NCBI RefSeq assembly: GCF_034353875.1 | Contig: NZ_CP133784.1 | Location: 3,128,501 to 3,192,500 of the forward strand | Source of the DNA: Pseudomonas sp. MH9.2 | GTDB lineage: Bacteria; Pseudomonadota; Gammaproteobacteria; Pseudomonadales; Pseudomonadaceae | Direction of reading: 5' to 3' | Length of the DNA stretch: 64,000 bases | Shown here: piece by piece, positions 26,359 through 39,784 of the stretch | How positions within the stretch are numbered: position 1 is the first letter of the stretch | How the letters are laid out: each line of letters starts with the position of its first letter | The notes under the pieces: generated by a model | Databases searched by the model: none | Told to the model about the DNA's origin: nothing | Seen by the model: only the letters and a program-made list of their open reading frames with translations | Position numbers and translations under genes: made by a program

Positions 26359-27255
26359 CTAGCGGGCAAACTTTCTCGCGCCGGCGACACACAGGATCAC
26401 CGCAACGGTGACGCCGAGCATGCCAAGGCTGACCTGTTCGTGCAGCAGTGCGGCGGCCAGCGCCAAGCCAAAAAAGGGTTGTAGCAGTTGAAGCTGCCCG
26501 ACAGCAGCGATGCCGCCCTGCACCAGGCCGCGGTACCAGAACACGAAGCCGATCAGCATGCTGAATAGCGACACGTAAGCCAGGCTCAACCACGCCGGTG
26601 TGCTGATGCCCGAAAACGAAGCGGGTGCCAACCACGCTGTCAAAGGCATCACGACCGGCAGCGACAACACCAGTGCCCAGCAGATCACCTGCCAACCGCC
26701 CAAAGTTTTGGAAAGTTTTGCCCCTTCGGCATAGCCGAGGCCGCATGCAACAATCGCCAAGAGCATCAGAATGTCGCCGGTCCGTGAGGCTGTCAGTCCC
26801 TGAGTGACGGCAAACCCGACGACCAGCAGGCTGCCTAAGACCGAGAAAAACCAGAACACCGGTCGGGGGCGCTCGCCACCCCGCACTACGCCGAACGCGG
26901 CAGTCGCCAGCGGCAGCAGGCCGACGAACACAATGGAATGGGCCGACGTCACGTATTGCAACGCCAGTGCCGTCAGCAGCGGAAAACCGATCACAACGCC
27001 CATCGCCACGATGATCAAGGACAGTAACTGCTGGCGTGCCGGGCGCTGTTCTTTGAACAGCAAGAGCAGGCACAGCGCGAGCACGCCGGCGATGGCGGCC
27101 CGCACCACGGTCAGAAATACCGGGTCAAATTCCAGCACGGCGACGCGAGTGGCGGGCAGAGAACCGCTGAAGATCGCGACACCGATGAGGCCATTGATTA
27201 CACCGCTCGCTGGTTTTTCTGTCGCTGGGTTAAGCAGGTTAGAGGCGCGTTCCAT
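26359..27255 (-). CDS. EamA/DMT-family transporter
   Basis: 298 residues from the ATG at 27255 (MERASNLLNPATEKP). The frame is open back to 27315, where it overlaps the regulator's promoter. Ten hydrophobic segments in two repeats, e.g. VFLTVVRAAIAGVLALCLLL, GVVIGFPLLTALALQYVTSA and ILCVAGARKFAR at the end, match drug/metabolite exporters such as RhtA- and YdcZ-type efflux pumps. The gene is divergent from a MocR regulator, a common pairing where the regulator senses an amine or amino acid and controls the exporter. The substrate is unknown. Confidence 0.85.
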   Translation of the reverse strand: MERASNLLNPATEKPASGVINGLIGVAIFSGSLPATRVAVLEFDPVFLTVVRAAIAGVLALCLLLLFKEQRPARQQLLSLIIVAMGVVIGFPLLTALALQYVTSAHSIVFVGLLPLATAAFGVVRGGERPRPVFWFFSVLGSLLVVGFAVTQGLTASRTGDILMLLAIVACGLGYAEGAKLSKTLGGWQVICWALVLSLPVVMPLTAWLAPASFSGISTPAWLSLAYVSLFSMLIGFVFWYRGLVQGGIAAVGQLQLLQPFFGLALAAALLHEQVSLGMLGVTVAVILCVAGARKFAR

Positions 27256-27323
27256 TGAGTGTCCACTCCGTGTTGGGTTGCATAAAGCGCATCGTATGAC
27301 CGAATATCCAGACAATCAAAAAA

Positions 27324-28676
27324 TTGTCATGGATACATCTCGATATGCCCCGCTCCCGGTACAAGTCGTTGGTAGACACCTTTGCAGCCGATATCCGCGC
27401 TGGGCGATTGTCTCCCGGTACCCGTTTGCCGACACACCGCCAGCTCGCGGCCACCCATGGATTGGCCTTGGTCACCGCCAGCCGGGTGTATGCAGAACTG
27501 GAGGCCATGGGGCTGGTCAGCGGGGAAACCGGACGCGGGACGTTCGTGCGGGAAACGTCATTGCCGCCCGGCCAAGGTATCGACCAGCCGGACGTCGCGG
27601 CGGGGGTGATTGACCTCAATTTCAACTATCCAGCGGTGCCGGGGCAGGCCGACCTGTTGCGCAATGCCTTGCGGCAACTGGCGTTGTCCGGTGACCTGGA
27701 AGCGCATCTACGCTACCAGCCACATGCGGGCCGCCTGCATGAACGGGCTTCAATTGCGCGTCATCTGATCCACCGTGGCGTCACGGTCGATGCCGAGCAG
27801 ATTCTGATTGTCAGTGGCGCCCAACACGGTTTAGCGGTGAGCCTGATGGCGTTACTGCAACCCGGTGACTTGATCGCGGCAGATGCATTGACCTATCCGG
27901 GGTTCAAGTTGCTGGCCAAGGCATTGCACCTTGAAGTGGCGCCCATTCCTGCCACTGCTCAGGGGCCGAATCTCGATGCCCTCGCCACGCTCTGCCGCCG
28001 TCGTTCGGTGCGCGCTGTGTACACCATGCCCACGCTGCACAATCCGTTGGGTTGGGTGATGCCTGCCGATCAGCGCGAGCGCTTGGTGGCAATCGCCCGC
28101 GCGCATGACCTGATGATCATTGAAGACGCTGCGTACGCGTTTCTGGCGCAGGATCCGCCGCCACCCATCATTGAGTTGGCCCCTGAAAGAACGCTCTATG
28201 TGTCGGGGTTTTCCAAGAACATCGCCACCGGGTTACGCGTCGGCTTTGTCGCAGCCCCTGTGCACCGGGTGGACGCATTGAAGCGCACGGTCAAGGCCAC
28301 CACGTGGAACACACCCGGCGTCATGACTGCCATCACCTGCGCCTGGCTCGACGATGGCACGGTCGACATGCTGGAAGCGCAAAAGCGCGCGGACGCCCGA
28401 GCCCGGCAGGCGCTGGCCGACACGTTGCTATCAGGGTTGCCAGTGGTGCGTCATCCATCTTCGTACTTCCTGTGGCTGCCGTTGGCGGAGGACGCGAGGG
28501 CGGATCAGGTCGCCCTGGAATTAATGCGCGAGCACGTGTCGGTGTCGACGGCCGAGCCGTTTTCCACCTCGGTTCACATCCCTCATGCAATCCGGCTGGC
28601 GCTCGGCTCGGTGAGCATGGACACCCTGCGTGAGGCGCTGATCACCGTGAAGCGGGTGGTGGGGGCCTATACCTGA
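27324..28676 (+). CDS. MocR/PdxR-type GntR regulator with aminotransferase domain
   Basis: 450 residues. Residues 10-75 are a GntR winged helix (YKSLVDTFAADIRAG, LPTHRQLAATHGLALVTASR, GLVSGETGRGTFV). The rest is a fold-type I aminotransferase: YQPHAGRLHERASIARHL, TLHNPLGWVMP, MIIEDAAYAFL and the PLP lysine in VSGFSKNIATGLRVGF. Such proteins use PLP as co-effector and usually act on a neighbouring gene, here the divergent EamA transporter. The start shown is TTG at 27324 (SWIHLDMPRS). The ATG at 27348 is the alternative. Confidence 0.87.
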   Translation: MSWIHLDMPRSRYKSLVDTFAADIRAGRLSPGTRLPTHRQLAATHGLALVTASRVYAELEAMGLVSGETGRGTFVRETSLPPGQGIDQPDVAAGVIDLNFNYPAVPGQADLLRNALRQLALSGDLEAHLRYQPHAGRLHERASIARHLIHRGVTVDAEQILIVSGAQHGLAVSLMALLQPGDLIAADALTYPGFKLLAKALHLEVAPIPATAQGPNLDALATLCRRRSVRAVYTMPTLHNPLGWVMPADQRERLVAIARAHDLMIIEDAAYAFLAQDPPPPIIELAPERTLYVSGFSKNIATGLRVGFVAAPVHRVDALKRTVKATTWNTPGVMTAITCAWLDDGTVDMLEAQKRADARARQALADTLLSGLPVVRHPSSYFLWLPLAEDARADQVALELMREHVSVSTAEPFSTSVHIPHAIRLALGSVSMDTLREALITVKRVVGAYT

Positions 28677-28989
28677 TGCTGGCCGCTGCTCATGGATACA
28701 AAAGTGACGTCTGTTTTTGACTGGCAGTACGCAGAGCATTTCGAATGGCTGCAACTGGCCGATTTCTGCCGGTCACGAACGGAAGTAACCGTACAGAAGC
28801 TGTCATTCACTGCCCATGTAAAGCCTTGCATGGCCTAGCCGATGATCATCACAAGGCAGTTCATTCATGTCGCCGTGGTCTGGGGAGTCAGCAGAAGCGG
28901 CGAGTAGATGAATGTTCTTTTCCTACGCTGTCTAGAATTCCTGACGTAAAGTGCTTTTTGGCCAGTTAATGTCTAGGAAAATAGATGCT
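28677..28989. other. Non-coding stretch
   Basis: No gene is supported. The piece around 28752-28780 (ctggccgatttctgccggtc) resembles the decayed IS1182/MITE end repeats seen elsewhere in the element. Confidence 0.35.
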
Positions 28990-29253
28990 ATGCGACTCTC
29001 CATTCAATCGGATCAAGTGCTCGCCGCCACAGTAGGGGCACACCTTCAAATGCTGCAGTTGAAGAGGAACATCAGCCTTGAGACAGTAGCGGAGAACGCG
29101 GCGATCAGCCGGCAGACCCTGCACCTAATGCTCAATCAAGGCAAAGGCACCTTGATCAATCTGATCGCCGTTTTGCGCGCCCTCGGCGAGTTGGAGTGCC
29201 TGAGTTCGTTGTTGGAGGCTGATCAGTTGAGCCTCGGTAGAGCATCCCGCTAA
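28990..29253 (+). CDS. Small HTH (XRE/HipB-like) regulator without partner
   Basis: 87 residues from the ATG at 28990 (MRLSIQSDQVLAATVGAHLQ). Earlier in-frame starts exist at 28969 and, as GTG, at 28951. The HTH is QLKRNISLETVAENAAISRQ then TLHLMLNQGKGTLINLIAVL, close to HipB-type antitoxins. HipB is normally followed by the kinase HipA. The next 80 bases hold no such gene, so it is an orphan or its toxin was lost when the right end formed. Confidence 0.7.
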   Translation: MRLSIQSDQVLAATVGAHLQMLQLKRNISLETVAENAAISRQTLHLMLNQGKGTLINLIAVLRALGELECLSSLLEADQLSLGRASR

Positions 29254-29332
29254 CTGGTCATTTTGTGAAGTCGTACGTTTAGCTTACTGGGTCGTGCATC
29301 TTGCCAAGATCAACGTGGTTGATCTCGTAGAC

Positions 29333-30436
29333 CTATTGCCGCCTGTAGATACCCGGCGGTGCATTCTTAACGAGTTCAGGTTGAGGTTGAGGACCTTTTC
29401 TTTTTGGTCGCTCAAAATTACAGCAGGGATAATACACCGGCCGCCAATCCCACATCCCCCAAACTTTTTTTGCCGGGAAAGGGCAACTCCAATACCCCAC
29501 ACCATGTTTATAGTTCTCTTCAACGAAATGTGTTGATTCCTGGTGGCCTGCGATATAAGTCGACAACAGAGACTCGATCGGCCGAATTTCGTCCCCGTAA
29601 GCTTTCACATCACAAACGAAGTCAGCAAAACTTTCATAGGTTTCGACTATAGCTTGAATAATAAAATCAGTGGGTTCATCAGATGGAAGCCTGTTTACAG
29701 ACCTCGCGTTCTTGACAATTCCCAGCCGCCTTTCAATTTTATCTCCCAAACACCTGTCGGATTCAGAATTCCAGATTTTTTGCTCGAAGACTCCTTCTTG
29801 ATGGATTTTTTCATTTAAGACCGCGAGAACCGCCTCCTCCGAAAGGTGATGAGTGAATGACAGAATGTCCGTAAAAATCTGAGCTTTCTTCAACTCAAAT
29901 GGATCTGTGTTCAACGTCACAGGGCAGTTTTTTAGATGTCGTCCCTCACAAGCCTTCCACATCACCCCCAGATCATGACCTCCATGGGAAAACTGCTTGT
30001 CACAATGCGGGCAACGTTTGACTAGCTCTACATTGTGCTCCGCACAGACTTTCAGCTTAAAACAGTGAGCACGCCGCCAGAAAGAAAATCCTAAGCGCTC
30101 AATATCCTCTGCAACACAAACCGGGCAAAAACCTGATGGATTTCTATTTGAATCATAGAAACTTGAATAACTTATATACTCGTTCCTAGAGTAAGAAATA
30201 TCTTGAATATTCTTAAAAACTGCCGTGAAAGGATAGTTAGTATGCCTATGCAGCATCTTGTTCAAGCCGTAACAGCCAAACCATCCCAGTGCTTCAGCAA
30301 TTATCGAAACATCTGCTCGTGAGGGGCTTTTTGGAAACTTCCGAAACACTTCCGTGGAAGAGTGTTTTCCTTTAATAAAAAGAGTTCTCTCCACAAAGGA
30401 ACGCATAGTCTCCTCTGGCTGAATCGCTAGGATCAT
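29333..30436 (-). CDS. tniQ: Second TniQ-family protein at the right end of the element
   Basis: 367 residues. TniQ-type zinc motifs are clear: GFCPVCVAEDIERLGFSFWR with RAHCFKLKVCAEHNVELVKR then CPHC, and a third pair in KACEGRHLKNCPV. It is much shorter than TnsD and has no long C-terminal DNA-binding half. GGY-rich segments (VGYWSCPFPAKKVWG) end the protein. The gene is AT-richer than its neighbours. It stops short of the right-end sites by about 90 bp and is separated from tnsABCD by 6 kb. Other Tn7-like elements use a second TniQ for a second target choice. Its target is unknown and there are no cas genes here. Confidence 0.85.
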   Translation of the reverse strand: MILAIQPEETMRSFVERTLFIKGKHSSTEVFRKFPKSPSRADVSIIAEALGWFGCYGLNKMLHRHTNYPFTAVFKNIQDISYSRNEYISYSSFYDSNRNPSGFCPVCVAEDIERLGFSFWRRAHCFKLKVCAEHNVELVKRCPHCDKQFSHGGHDLGVMWKACEGRHLKNCPVTLNTDPFELKKAQIFTDILSFTHHLSEEAVLAVLNEKIHQEGVFEQKIWNSESDRCLGDKIERRLGIVKNARSVNRLPSDEPTDFIIQAIVETYESFADFVCDVKAYGDEIRPIESLLSTYIAGHQESTHFVEENYKHGVGYWSCPFPAKKVWGMWDWRPVYYPCCNFERPKRKGPQPQPELVKNAPPGIYRRQ

Positions 30437-30528
30437 TTTGGGCTTTCAAACCTTGAGCTACGCCCAGAGCGGGGAGGAGCGGAGGAAAGCGTCGCTAGCT
30501 ACCGAATCGGAGGGGGCGTAGGCGCCAG

Positions 30529-30573
30529 CGACAGACTTTATTTAGTTCCGACAGACTTTATTTCGTAGTTTCA
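30529..30573. repeat. Right end of the Tn7-like element: two TnsB-type sites
   Basis: CGACAGACTTTATTT at 30529-30543 and 30549-30563, inverted relative to the left-end sites, then CGTAGTTTCA to the tip at 30573. Tn7 right ends have more, overlapping sites. A further degenerate site inside could not be seen. Confidence 0.85.
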
Positions 30574-30596
30574 CGGTTTATCCACCTGTGGATAAC
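30574..30596. other. attTn7 insertion point and glmS 3' flank
   Basis: The 23 bases between the transposon tip and the glmS stop codon match the spacing of classical attTn7. They hold TTATCCAC/GTGGATAA (30578-30595), an 8-base inverted repeat with a 2-base loop that contains a perfect DnaA-box sequence (TGTGGATAA). CGGT or CGGTT next to the tip is the likely duplicated target. Confidence 0.8.
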
Positions 30597-32432
30597 TTAT
30601 TCCACAGTCACTGATTTAGCGAGGTTGCGCGGCTGGTCGACGTCTGTGCCTTTGAGTACGGCCACGTAGTAGGACAGCAGTTGCAGCGGGATGGTGTAGA
30701 GAATCGGCGCCAGGGTGTCGACGATATGCGGCATGGCGATGACGTGGGTGCCTACGCCATTGCTCATACCGGCGTGCTCATCAGCGAAGACGATCAATTC
30801 ACCGCCGCGTGCACGGACTTCTTGCAGGTTGGATTTGAGTTTTTCCAGCAACTCGTTGTTGGGTGCGACGGTCACGACCGGCATGTCGCTGTCGACCAGT
30901 GCCAACGGGCCGTGTTTGAGTTCGCCGGCAGGATAAGCTTCCGCGTGAATGTAAGAGATCTCTTTGAGCTTGAGCGCACCTTCCATGGCCACCGGGAACT
31001 GCGCGCCACGGCCAAGGAACAAGGTGTGGTGCTTCTCAGCAAACAGCTCTGCGACTTTTTCGACGGTGCTGTCCATGGCCAACGCTTCGCCCAGACGGGT
31101 CGGCAGGCGGCGCAGCTCTTCAACCAGTTCAGCTTCAACGCCGTCCTCAAGAGTACCTTTGACCTGTCCAAGCGCCAGGGTCAGCAGCAGCAGGGCAACC
31201 AATTGCGTGGTGAAGGCTTTGGTGGAGGCAACGCCGATTTCCGGACCGGCCTGGGTCAGCAGGGTCAGGTCGGACTCACGCACCAGTGAGCTGATGCTCA
31301 CGTTGCAAATGGCGAGGCTGCCAAGGAAGCCCAGTTCTTTCGCGTTACGCAAGGCCGCGAGGGTGTCCGCGGTTTCGCCCGACTGCGAGATCGACACGAA
31401 CAGCGTGTCAGGCTGCACCACTACTTTGCGGTAGCGGAATTCGCTGGCCACTTCGACCTGGCACGGGATACCAGCCAAACCTTCTAACCAATAACGCGCC
31501 ACCATACCGGCGTGGTAGCTGGTGCCGCAGGCGACGATTTGCACATTACGTACTTTGGCGAACAATTCAGCAGCTTGCGGACCGAACGCCTGCACCAACA
31601 CTTGCTGTTGACCGAGTCGGCCTTCCAGGGTGCGCTGCACGACTTTAGGTTGTTCGTGGATTTCCTTGAGCATGAAGTGACGGAACTTGCCCTTATCCGC
31701 GGCTTCGGCGTCTTCACGATATTGCACGACTTCACGCTCGACTGGCAGACCATCCAGGGTCCAGATCTGCACGCTGTCACGATGGATTTCGGCGATATCG
31801 CCTTCCTCCAGGTACATGAAACGGTCAGTCACCTGCCGTAAAGCAAGCTGATCGGATGCCAGGAAGTTCTCGCCCAGACCCAGACCAATCACCAACGGGC
31901 TACCACTGCGGGCGGCGAGTAAGCGGTCAGGCTGTTTGGCACTGATCACGGCCAGACCGTAAGCACCGTGCAATTCCTTGACAGCGGCTTTCAGCGCGAC
32001 GGTCAGGTCGCCACAGTCTTTGAGCTTGTGGTGCAGGAGGTGGACGATGACTTCGGTGTCGGTGTCCGACGTGAAGACGTAACCCAGCCCTTTCAAGCGC
32101 TCGCGCAGCTCTTCGTGGTTCTCGATAATGCCGTTGTGCACGACCGCCACCTCATCAGCGGAGAAATGCGGGTGGGCATTACGCTCGCACGGGGCGCCAT
32201 GGGTTGCCCAGCGGGTGTGAGCGATACCCAAACGGCCAACCAACGGCTCGCCAGCAAGGGCTTGCTCCAACTCAACAACCTTGCCCGAACGACGGCAACG
32301 TTCCAGCTTCCCGGCATTGCTGAAAATAGCGACGCCTGCGCTGTCGTAGCCACGGTACTCAAGGCGTTTCAGGCCTTCGAGCAAAATGGCAGTAATATTG
32401 CGCTCAGCAACGGCGCCGACGATTCCACACAT
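30597..32432 (-). CDS. glmS: Glutamine-fructose-6-phosphate aminotransferase
   Basis: 611 residues, full length. The N-terminal glutaminase domain begins [12 protein letters not shown], with the nucleophile Cys2 and AHTRWATHG. Two SIS sugar-isomerase domains follow, with [22 protein letters not shown] and [18 protein letters not shown]. It makes glucosamine-6-phosphate, the first step to UDP-GlcNAc for peptidoglycan and LPS. The 3' end, conserved in all bacteria (LAKSVTVE), is what TnsD recognises, so the gene stays intact after insertion. It lies 9 bases downstream of glmR. Confidence 0.98.
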   Translation of the reverse strand: MCGIVGAVAERNITAILLEGLKRLEYRGYDSAGVAIFSNAGKLERCRRSGKVVELEQALAGEPLVGRLGIAHTRWATHGAPCERNAHPHFSADEVAVVHNGIIENHEELRERLKGLGYVFTSDTDTEVIVHLLHHKLKDCGDLTVALKAAVKELHGAYGLAVISAKQPDRLLAARSGSPLVIGLGLGENFLASDQLALRQVTDRFMYLEEGDIAEIHRDSVQIWTLDGLPVEREVVQYREDAEAADKGKFRHFMLKEIHEQPKVVQRTLEGRLGQQQVLVQAFGPQAAELFAKVRNVQIVACGTSYHAGMVARYWLEGLAGIPCQVEVASEFRYRKVVVQPDTLFVSISQSGETADTLAALRNAKELGFLGSLAICNVSISSLVRESDLTLLTQAGPEIGVASTKAFTTQLVALLLLTLALGQVKGTLEDGVEAELVEELRRLPTRLGEALAMDSTVEKVAELFAEKHHTLFLGRGAQFPVAMEGALKLKEISYIHAEAYPAGELKHGPLALVDSDMPVVTVAPNNELLEKLKSNLQEVRARGGELIVFADEHAGMSNGVGTHVIAMPHIVDTLAPILYTIPLQLLSYYVAVLKGTDVDQPRNLAKSVTVE

Positions 32433-32441
32433 GGTTCTCTC

Positions 32442-33209
32442 CTAGCAAACGGCGGCGCAAATCAAGGTTATGCCCCGGGCTTGAATCTGTTCGCGTACCT
32501 CGGTGGGTAAACGATCATCGGTAATAAGGGTATGGATGCTGCTCCAGGGCAGCTCCAGGTTAGGAATTTTGCGACCTATTTTATCGGCTTCGACCATCAC
32601 GACGACTTCGCGCGCGACCTCCGCCATGACTCTGCTCAAACCCAACAGCTCGTTGAACGTCGTAGTCCCGCGGCTCAAATCAATACCATCGGCACCAATG
32701 AACAACTGATCAAAATCGTATGAGCGCAACACCTGCTCAGCGACCTGTCCCTGGAAGGATTCGGAATGAGGATCCCATGTGCCACCCGTCATGAGTAACA
32801 CCGGTTCATGTTCAAGTTCGCTCAGGGCTATCGCAACGTGCAGCGAGTTAGTCATCACCACCAGGCCAGGTTGTCGGCCCAACTCAGGAATCAACGCGGC
32901 GGCGGTACTGCCACTGTCGACGATGATGCGCGCATGCTCGCTAATGCATGATGCCGCAGCGCGAGCGATGGCTTGCTTGTACTTCGACACGGGCTGGCAA
33001 CTATCGCCTATCAGCTCCTGCGGCATGGTGACGGCACCGCCATAACGACGCAACAGCAAACCATTGTTTTCAAGCGCGCCAAGATCCTTTCGAATCGTCA
33101 CCTCCGAGATCTCGAAGCGTTTCGCCAATTCGTCGACACTGACTTCGCCCTGCTCGTTGAGCAAGGCCAGAATATTGTGACGACGCTGGGGGGTATTACG
33201 TTTCGACAT
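32442..33209 (-). CDS. glmR: DeoR-family regulator of glmS
   Basis: 255 residues. N-terminal DeoR helix-turn-helix (RRHNILALLNEQGEVSVDEL, EISEVTIRKDLGALE) and a sugar-phosphate-sensing domain (IIVDSGSTAAALIPEL, TGGTWDPHSESFQG, IGADGIDLSRG). The equivalent gene next to glmS in P. aeruginosa is called glmR and affects cell-wall precursor supply and antibiotic resistance. It is the first gene of a glmR-glmS unit. Perfect DnaA-box sequences (TGTGGATAA) lie upstream, at 33306-33314. Confidence 0.88.
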   Translation of the reverse strand: MSKRNTPQRRHNILALLNEQGEVSVDELAKRFEISEVTIRKDLGALENNGLLLRRYGGAVTMPQELIGDSCQPVSKYKQAIARAAASCISEHARIIVDSGSTAAALIPELGRQPGLVVMTNSLHVAIALSELEHEPVLLMTGGTWDPHSESFQGQVAEQVLRSYDFDQLFIGADGIDLSRGTTTFNELLGLSRVMAEVAREVVVMVEADKIGRKIPNLELPWSSIHTLITDDRLPTEVREQIQARGITLICAAVC

Positions 33210-33405
33210 GACAGCTTAAGTTTCGATTCGAAAGAAAACGAAAGCAATCAAAACCTATTAGCGTATTTCCGTCAAGCTGAAAAATACAGTGGATAACATT
33301 TCACCTGTGGATAACTGTAAGCGCTGGCTTATCTGCGAACCAGGCAAGGTGGTCCTTCAGGCACACCGAGTTGCGGCCTTAGCAAACAAGCCAGCTCCTA
33401 CAGGG

Positions 33406-34767
33406 TTATTTGATTTTTACCGGTCGCTTCCACCCATCAATATTGCGCTGACGTGCACGGCCGATTGCCAACTGTTTTTCAGCAACGTCTTGAGTGATGG
33501 TGGAGCCCGCCGCCGTGGTGGCGCCGGATGAGATATCCACAGGTGCAACCAAGGAGTTATTGGAACCTATGAATACGTCCTCCCCCAACACGGTCCTGTG
33601 TTTGTTCGCGCCGTCGTAGTTGCAGGTAATGGTGCCAGCGCCGATGTTGGTTCGCGCCCCGACTTCGGCATCGCCAAGGTAAGTCAAATGCCCGACCTTC
33701 GCGGCTTCACCCAAATGCGCGTTCTTCAGCTCGACAAAGTTACCCACATGCGCGCGCGCATCCAGCACGCTGCCTGGGCGAAGACGAGCAAACGGACCGA
33801 CATCGCTGTCCTCCCCCAAGACTGCCCCATCGATATGGCTGTTGGCTTTGATGATCGAGCCTTTGCGCAGGGTGCTGTTTTTGATCACACAATTCGGGCC
33901 AATGACCACATCGTCTTCGATGACGACACGCCCTTCGAGGATCACATTGATATCAATCAGAACGTCGCGACCCACGCTGACGTCGCCTCGCACGTCGAAA
34001 CGTGCGGGATCGCGCAAGGTCACCCCCAGAGACATGAGCCGCCGAGCCTCCCGTTGCTGGTAATGACGCTCCAGCTCGGCCAGTTGCTTGCGATCATTAG
34101 CACCCTGGACTTCCATGGCATCCAGAGGCTGCTCAGTGGCAACCACCAGGCCATCGTTCACGGCCATGGCAATGACGTCGGTCAGGTAATACTCGCCCTG
34201 CGCATTGTTATTCGACAGGCGACCCAGCCAGTCTGCCAGTCGCTTGCCAGGCACCGCGAGAATACCGGTATTGCCTTCAGTGATGGCTTTCTGCGCCTCG
34301 GTCGCATCCTTATGCTCGATGATGGCACTGACTCGCTGTTGTTCATCACGCACGATGCGACCATAGCCAGTGGGATCGGCAAGATTGACCGTCAGCAAGC
34401 CCAACTGCTCGGCGCTGACCTTTTTCAGCAGGCGTTGCAAGGTTTCTACTTCGATCAACGGTACGTCGCCATACAGGATCAGAACGTTCTCGGCAGTCAA
34501 CTCAGGCAGCGCCTGAGCAACGGCGTGGCCGGTGCCCAGCTGCTTATCCTGCAAAATAAAGTTCAAGTCATCTGCGGCCAAACGTTCACGAACGATATCG
34601 GCGCCGTGACCGATCACCACATGGATGCTCTGTGGATTAAGTTGACGGGCGCTGTGGATAACATGGCCGAGCATGGAATCCCCGGCCACCGGATGAAGCA
34701 CCTTGGGCAGCGCGGAACGCATGCGAGTGCCCTGGCCTGCGGCGAGAATAACGATATCGAGTGACAT
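33406..34767 (-). CDS. glmU: Bifunctional UDP-GlcNAc pyrophosphorylase / glucosamine-1-P acetyltransferase
   Basis: 453 residues. The N-terminal uridyltransferase shows [19 protein letters not shown] and LYGDVPLI. The C-terminal left-handed beta-helix shows hexapeptide repeats and [20 protein letters not shown], and [18 protein letters not shown]. It makes UDP-GlcNAc from glucosamine-1-phosphate, two steps after GlmS. It is placed next to the atp operon, as in other pseudomonads, and has its own terminator region from atpC. Confidence 0.97.
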   Translation of the reverse strand: MSLDIVILAAGQGTRMRSALPKVLHPVAGDSMLGHVIHSARQLNPQSIHVVIGHGADIVRERLAADDLNFILQDKQLGTGHAVAQALPELTAENVLILYGDVPLIEVETLQRLLKKVSAEQLGLLTVNLADPTGYGRIVRDEQQRVSAIIEHKDATEAQKAITEGNTGILAVPGKRLADWLGRLSNNNAQGEYYLTDVIAMAVNDGLVVATEQPLDAMEVQGANDRKQLAELERHYQQREARRLMSLGVTLRDPARFDVRGDVSVGRDVLIDINVILEGRVVIEDDVVIGPNCVIKNSTLRKGSIIKANSHIDGAVLGEDSDVGPFARLRPGSVLDARAHVGNFVELKNAHLGEAAKVGHLTYLGDAEVGARTNIGAGTITCNYDGANKHRTVLGEDVFIGSNNSLVAPVDISSGATTAAGSTITQDVAEKQLAIGRARQRNIDGWKRPVKIK

Positions 34768-34827
34768 GACTGGCTACCAATCCTGGGTGGTCAGCGGCTG
34801 TGACCAGGGGTGATTTTCAAAAAAAGA

Positions 34828-34853
34828 AAAAGGGTAGCCGAGGCTACCCTTTT
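34828..34853 (-). terminator. Intrinsic terminator of the atp operon
   Basis: AAAAGGGTAGCC (34828-34839) pairs with GGCTACCCTTTT (34842-34853). On the minus strand the stem is followed by a T-rich run. It lies just after the atpC stop codon. Confidence 0.85.
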
Positions 34854-34880
34854 TCTCAATCGCGCAGAAAGCAGACGGGA

Positions 34881-35306
34881 TTAACCGCCAAACTTTTTGC
34901 GAATTTGCTGAATCGTGCGCAGCTGAGCTGCAGCCTCGGCCAGACGTGCGGCCGCAGAGCCATAATCGAAATCTGCGCCTCTTTCATGCAGCGCCTTCTC
35001 AGCAGCCTTAACAGCCAGCTGAGCGGAGGCTTCGTCCAGGTCGGCAGCACGTTGCACGGTGTCGGCAAGTACCTTGACCATGTTCGGCTGAACCTCGAGG
35101 AAACCGCCTGAGATGTAGTACACCTCAGCTTCCCCGCCCTGTTTGATCAAGCGGATCGGACCTGGCTTCAGATCAGTGATCAGCGGCGCGTGGCCTGGAG
35201 CGATACCAATATCACCCAGGTTGCCGTGCGCAATCACCATCTCGACCAGACCGGAGAAAATTTCTCCTTCCGCGCTAACGATATCGCAATGGACTGTCAT
35301 AGCCAT
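34881..35306 (-). CDS. atpC: ATP synthase F1 epsilon subunit
   Basis: 141 residues ([19 protein letters not shown]). The beta-sandwich part ([19 protein letters not shown]) and the C-terminal helical hairpin ([17 protein letters not shown]) are complete. Central stalk subunit that couples rotation and inhibits ATP hydrolysis. Last gene of the atpIBEFHAGDC operon. Confidence 0.97.
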   Translation of the reverse strand: MAMTVHCDIVSAEGEIFSGLVEMVIAHGNLGDIGIAPGHAPLITDLKPGPIRLIKQGGEAEVYYISGGFLEVQPNMVKVLADTVQRAADLDEASAQLAVKAAEKALHERGADFDYGSAAARLAEAAAQLRTIQQIRKKFGG

Positions 35307-35350
35307 TTGCTTGCCTCAACCTGATTAGCGCCCGTTGCCGGGCGCCGGGA

Positions 35351-37619
<2,269 letters not shown>

Positions 37620-37669
37620 GTAACACCTATCAGGTTAGCAAGCGGGAGCCTCTCGGCCCCCGCTGCGGC

Positions 37670-39214
<1,545 letters not shown>

Positions 39215-39235
39215 TGCTCTGCTGCCCCTTCAAAC

Positions 39236-39772
39236 TCAAGATTTCAATGCTTCGGCCAGTTGCGCGAGTTTGCCACGAACTGAGCCATCGATAACCAGGT
39301 CGCCGGCGCGGATGATGACACCACCTATAAGGGTGGCATCCTCCGCAGCGTGCAGGCGCACTTCCCGGCCGAGCCGTGCACTGAGAACCTTGGCGAGTTT
39401 GTCTTGCTGTTCTTCGTTCAATGCAAAAGCACTGGTGACGTCCACATCAACCGATTTTTCCTGCTCAGCCTTGTACAGGTCGAACAGTGCGGCGATCTCC
39501 GGCAATAGCGGGAGACGGTCGTTTTCGGCAACGATATGAATGAAGTTCTGTACTTTTACATCAAACTTGTCGCCACACACTTCGATAAAAGTGGTGGCCT
39601 TATCTGCGCTCGTCAGTCGCGGGGCCTTGAGTACGCGCTGCATTGTGTCGTTTTGCGACACAGCTGCAGCCAAGCCGAGCATGGCTGACCAATTGGCCAG
39701 TTGCTGGTGGGCCTGGGCGTGCTCAAAGGCTGCCTTAGCGTAAGGTCGGGCCAACGTGGTCAGTTCTGCCAT
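39236..39772 (-). CDS. atpH: ATP synthase F1 delta subunit
   Basis: 178 residues beginning [20 protein letters not shown]. The C-terminal half ([20 protein letters not shown]) is typical. It joins the F1 head to the peripheral stalk. Confidence 0.97.
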   Translation of the reverse strand: MAELTTLARPYAKAAFEHAQAHQQLANWSAMLGLAAAVSQNDTMQRVLKAPRLTSADKATTFIEVCGDKFDVKVQNFIHIVAENDRLPLLPEIAALFDLYKAEQEKSVDVDVTSAFALNEEQQDKLAKVLSARLGREVRLHAAEDATLIGGVIIRAGDLVIDGSVRGKLAQLAEALKS

Positions 39773-39784
39773 GATCGCCCTCGC

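Larger units (their letters stand above)
1514..30573. mobile_element. Tn7-like transposon in attTn7, about 29 kb, with defence cargo
   Basis: The tips are TGATCCTACTGAATAAAG at 1514 and, on the minus strand, TGAAACTACGAAATAAAG from 30573. Both continue into TCTGTCGG. The sequence CACGGTT flanks the left tip (1508-1514) and the right tip (30572-30578), consistent with a short target duplication (CGGT or CGGTT, depending on where the left tip is placed). The right end is nearest glmS, as in Tn7. Inside are tnsABC, tnsD and a second tniQ. The cargo holds Gabija and IetAS defence systems, several orphan antitoxins, IS and MITE insertions and metabolic genes. All transposition genes are intact by eye, so the element may be active. 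Confidence 0.9.

Noticed and set aside
28293-28312. parS-like CCACGTGGAACA in the MocR gene
   Set aside because: Only about 12 of 16 bases fit, and the position is far from the two good sites. Judged chance.
29253-30530. CRISPR array or Cas genes that would go with the second TniQ
   Set aside because: No repeat-spacer pattern or cas-like frame was seen in this interval or elsewhere in the window.
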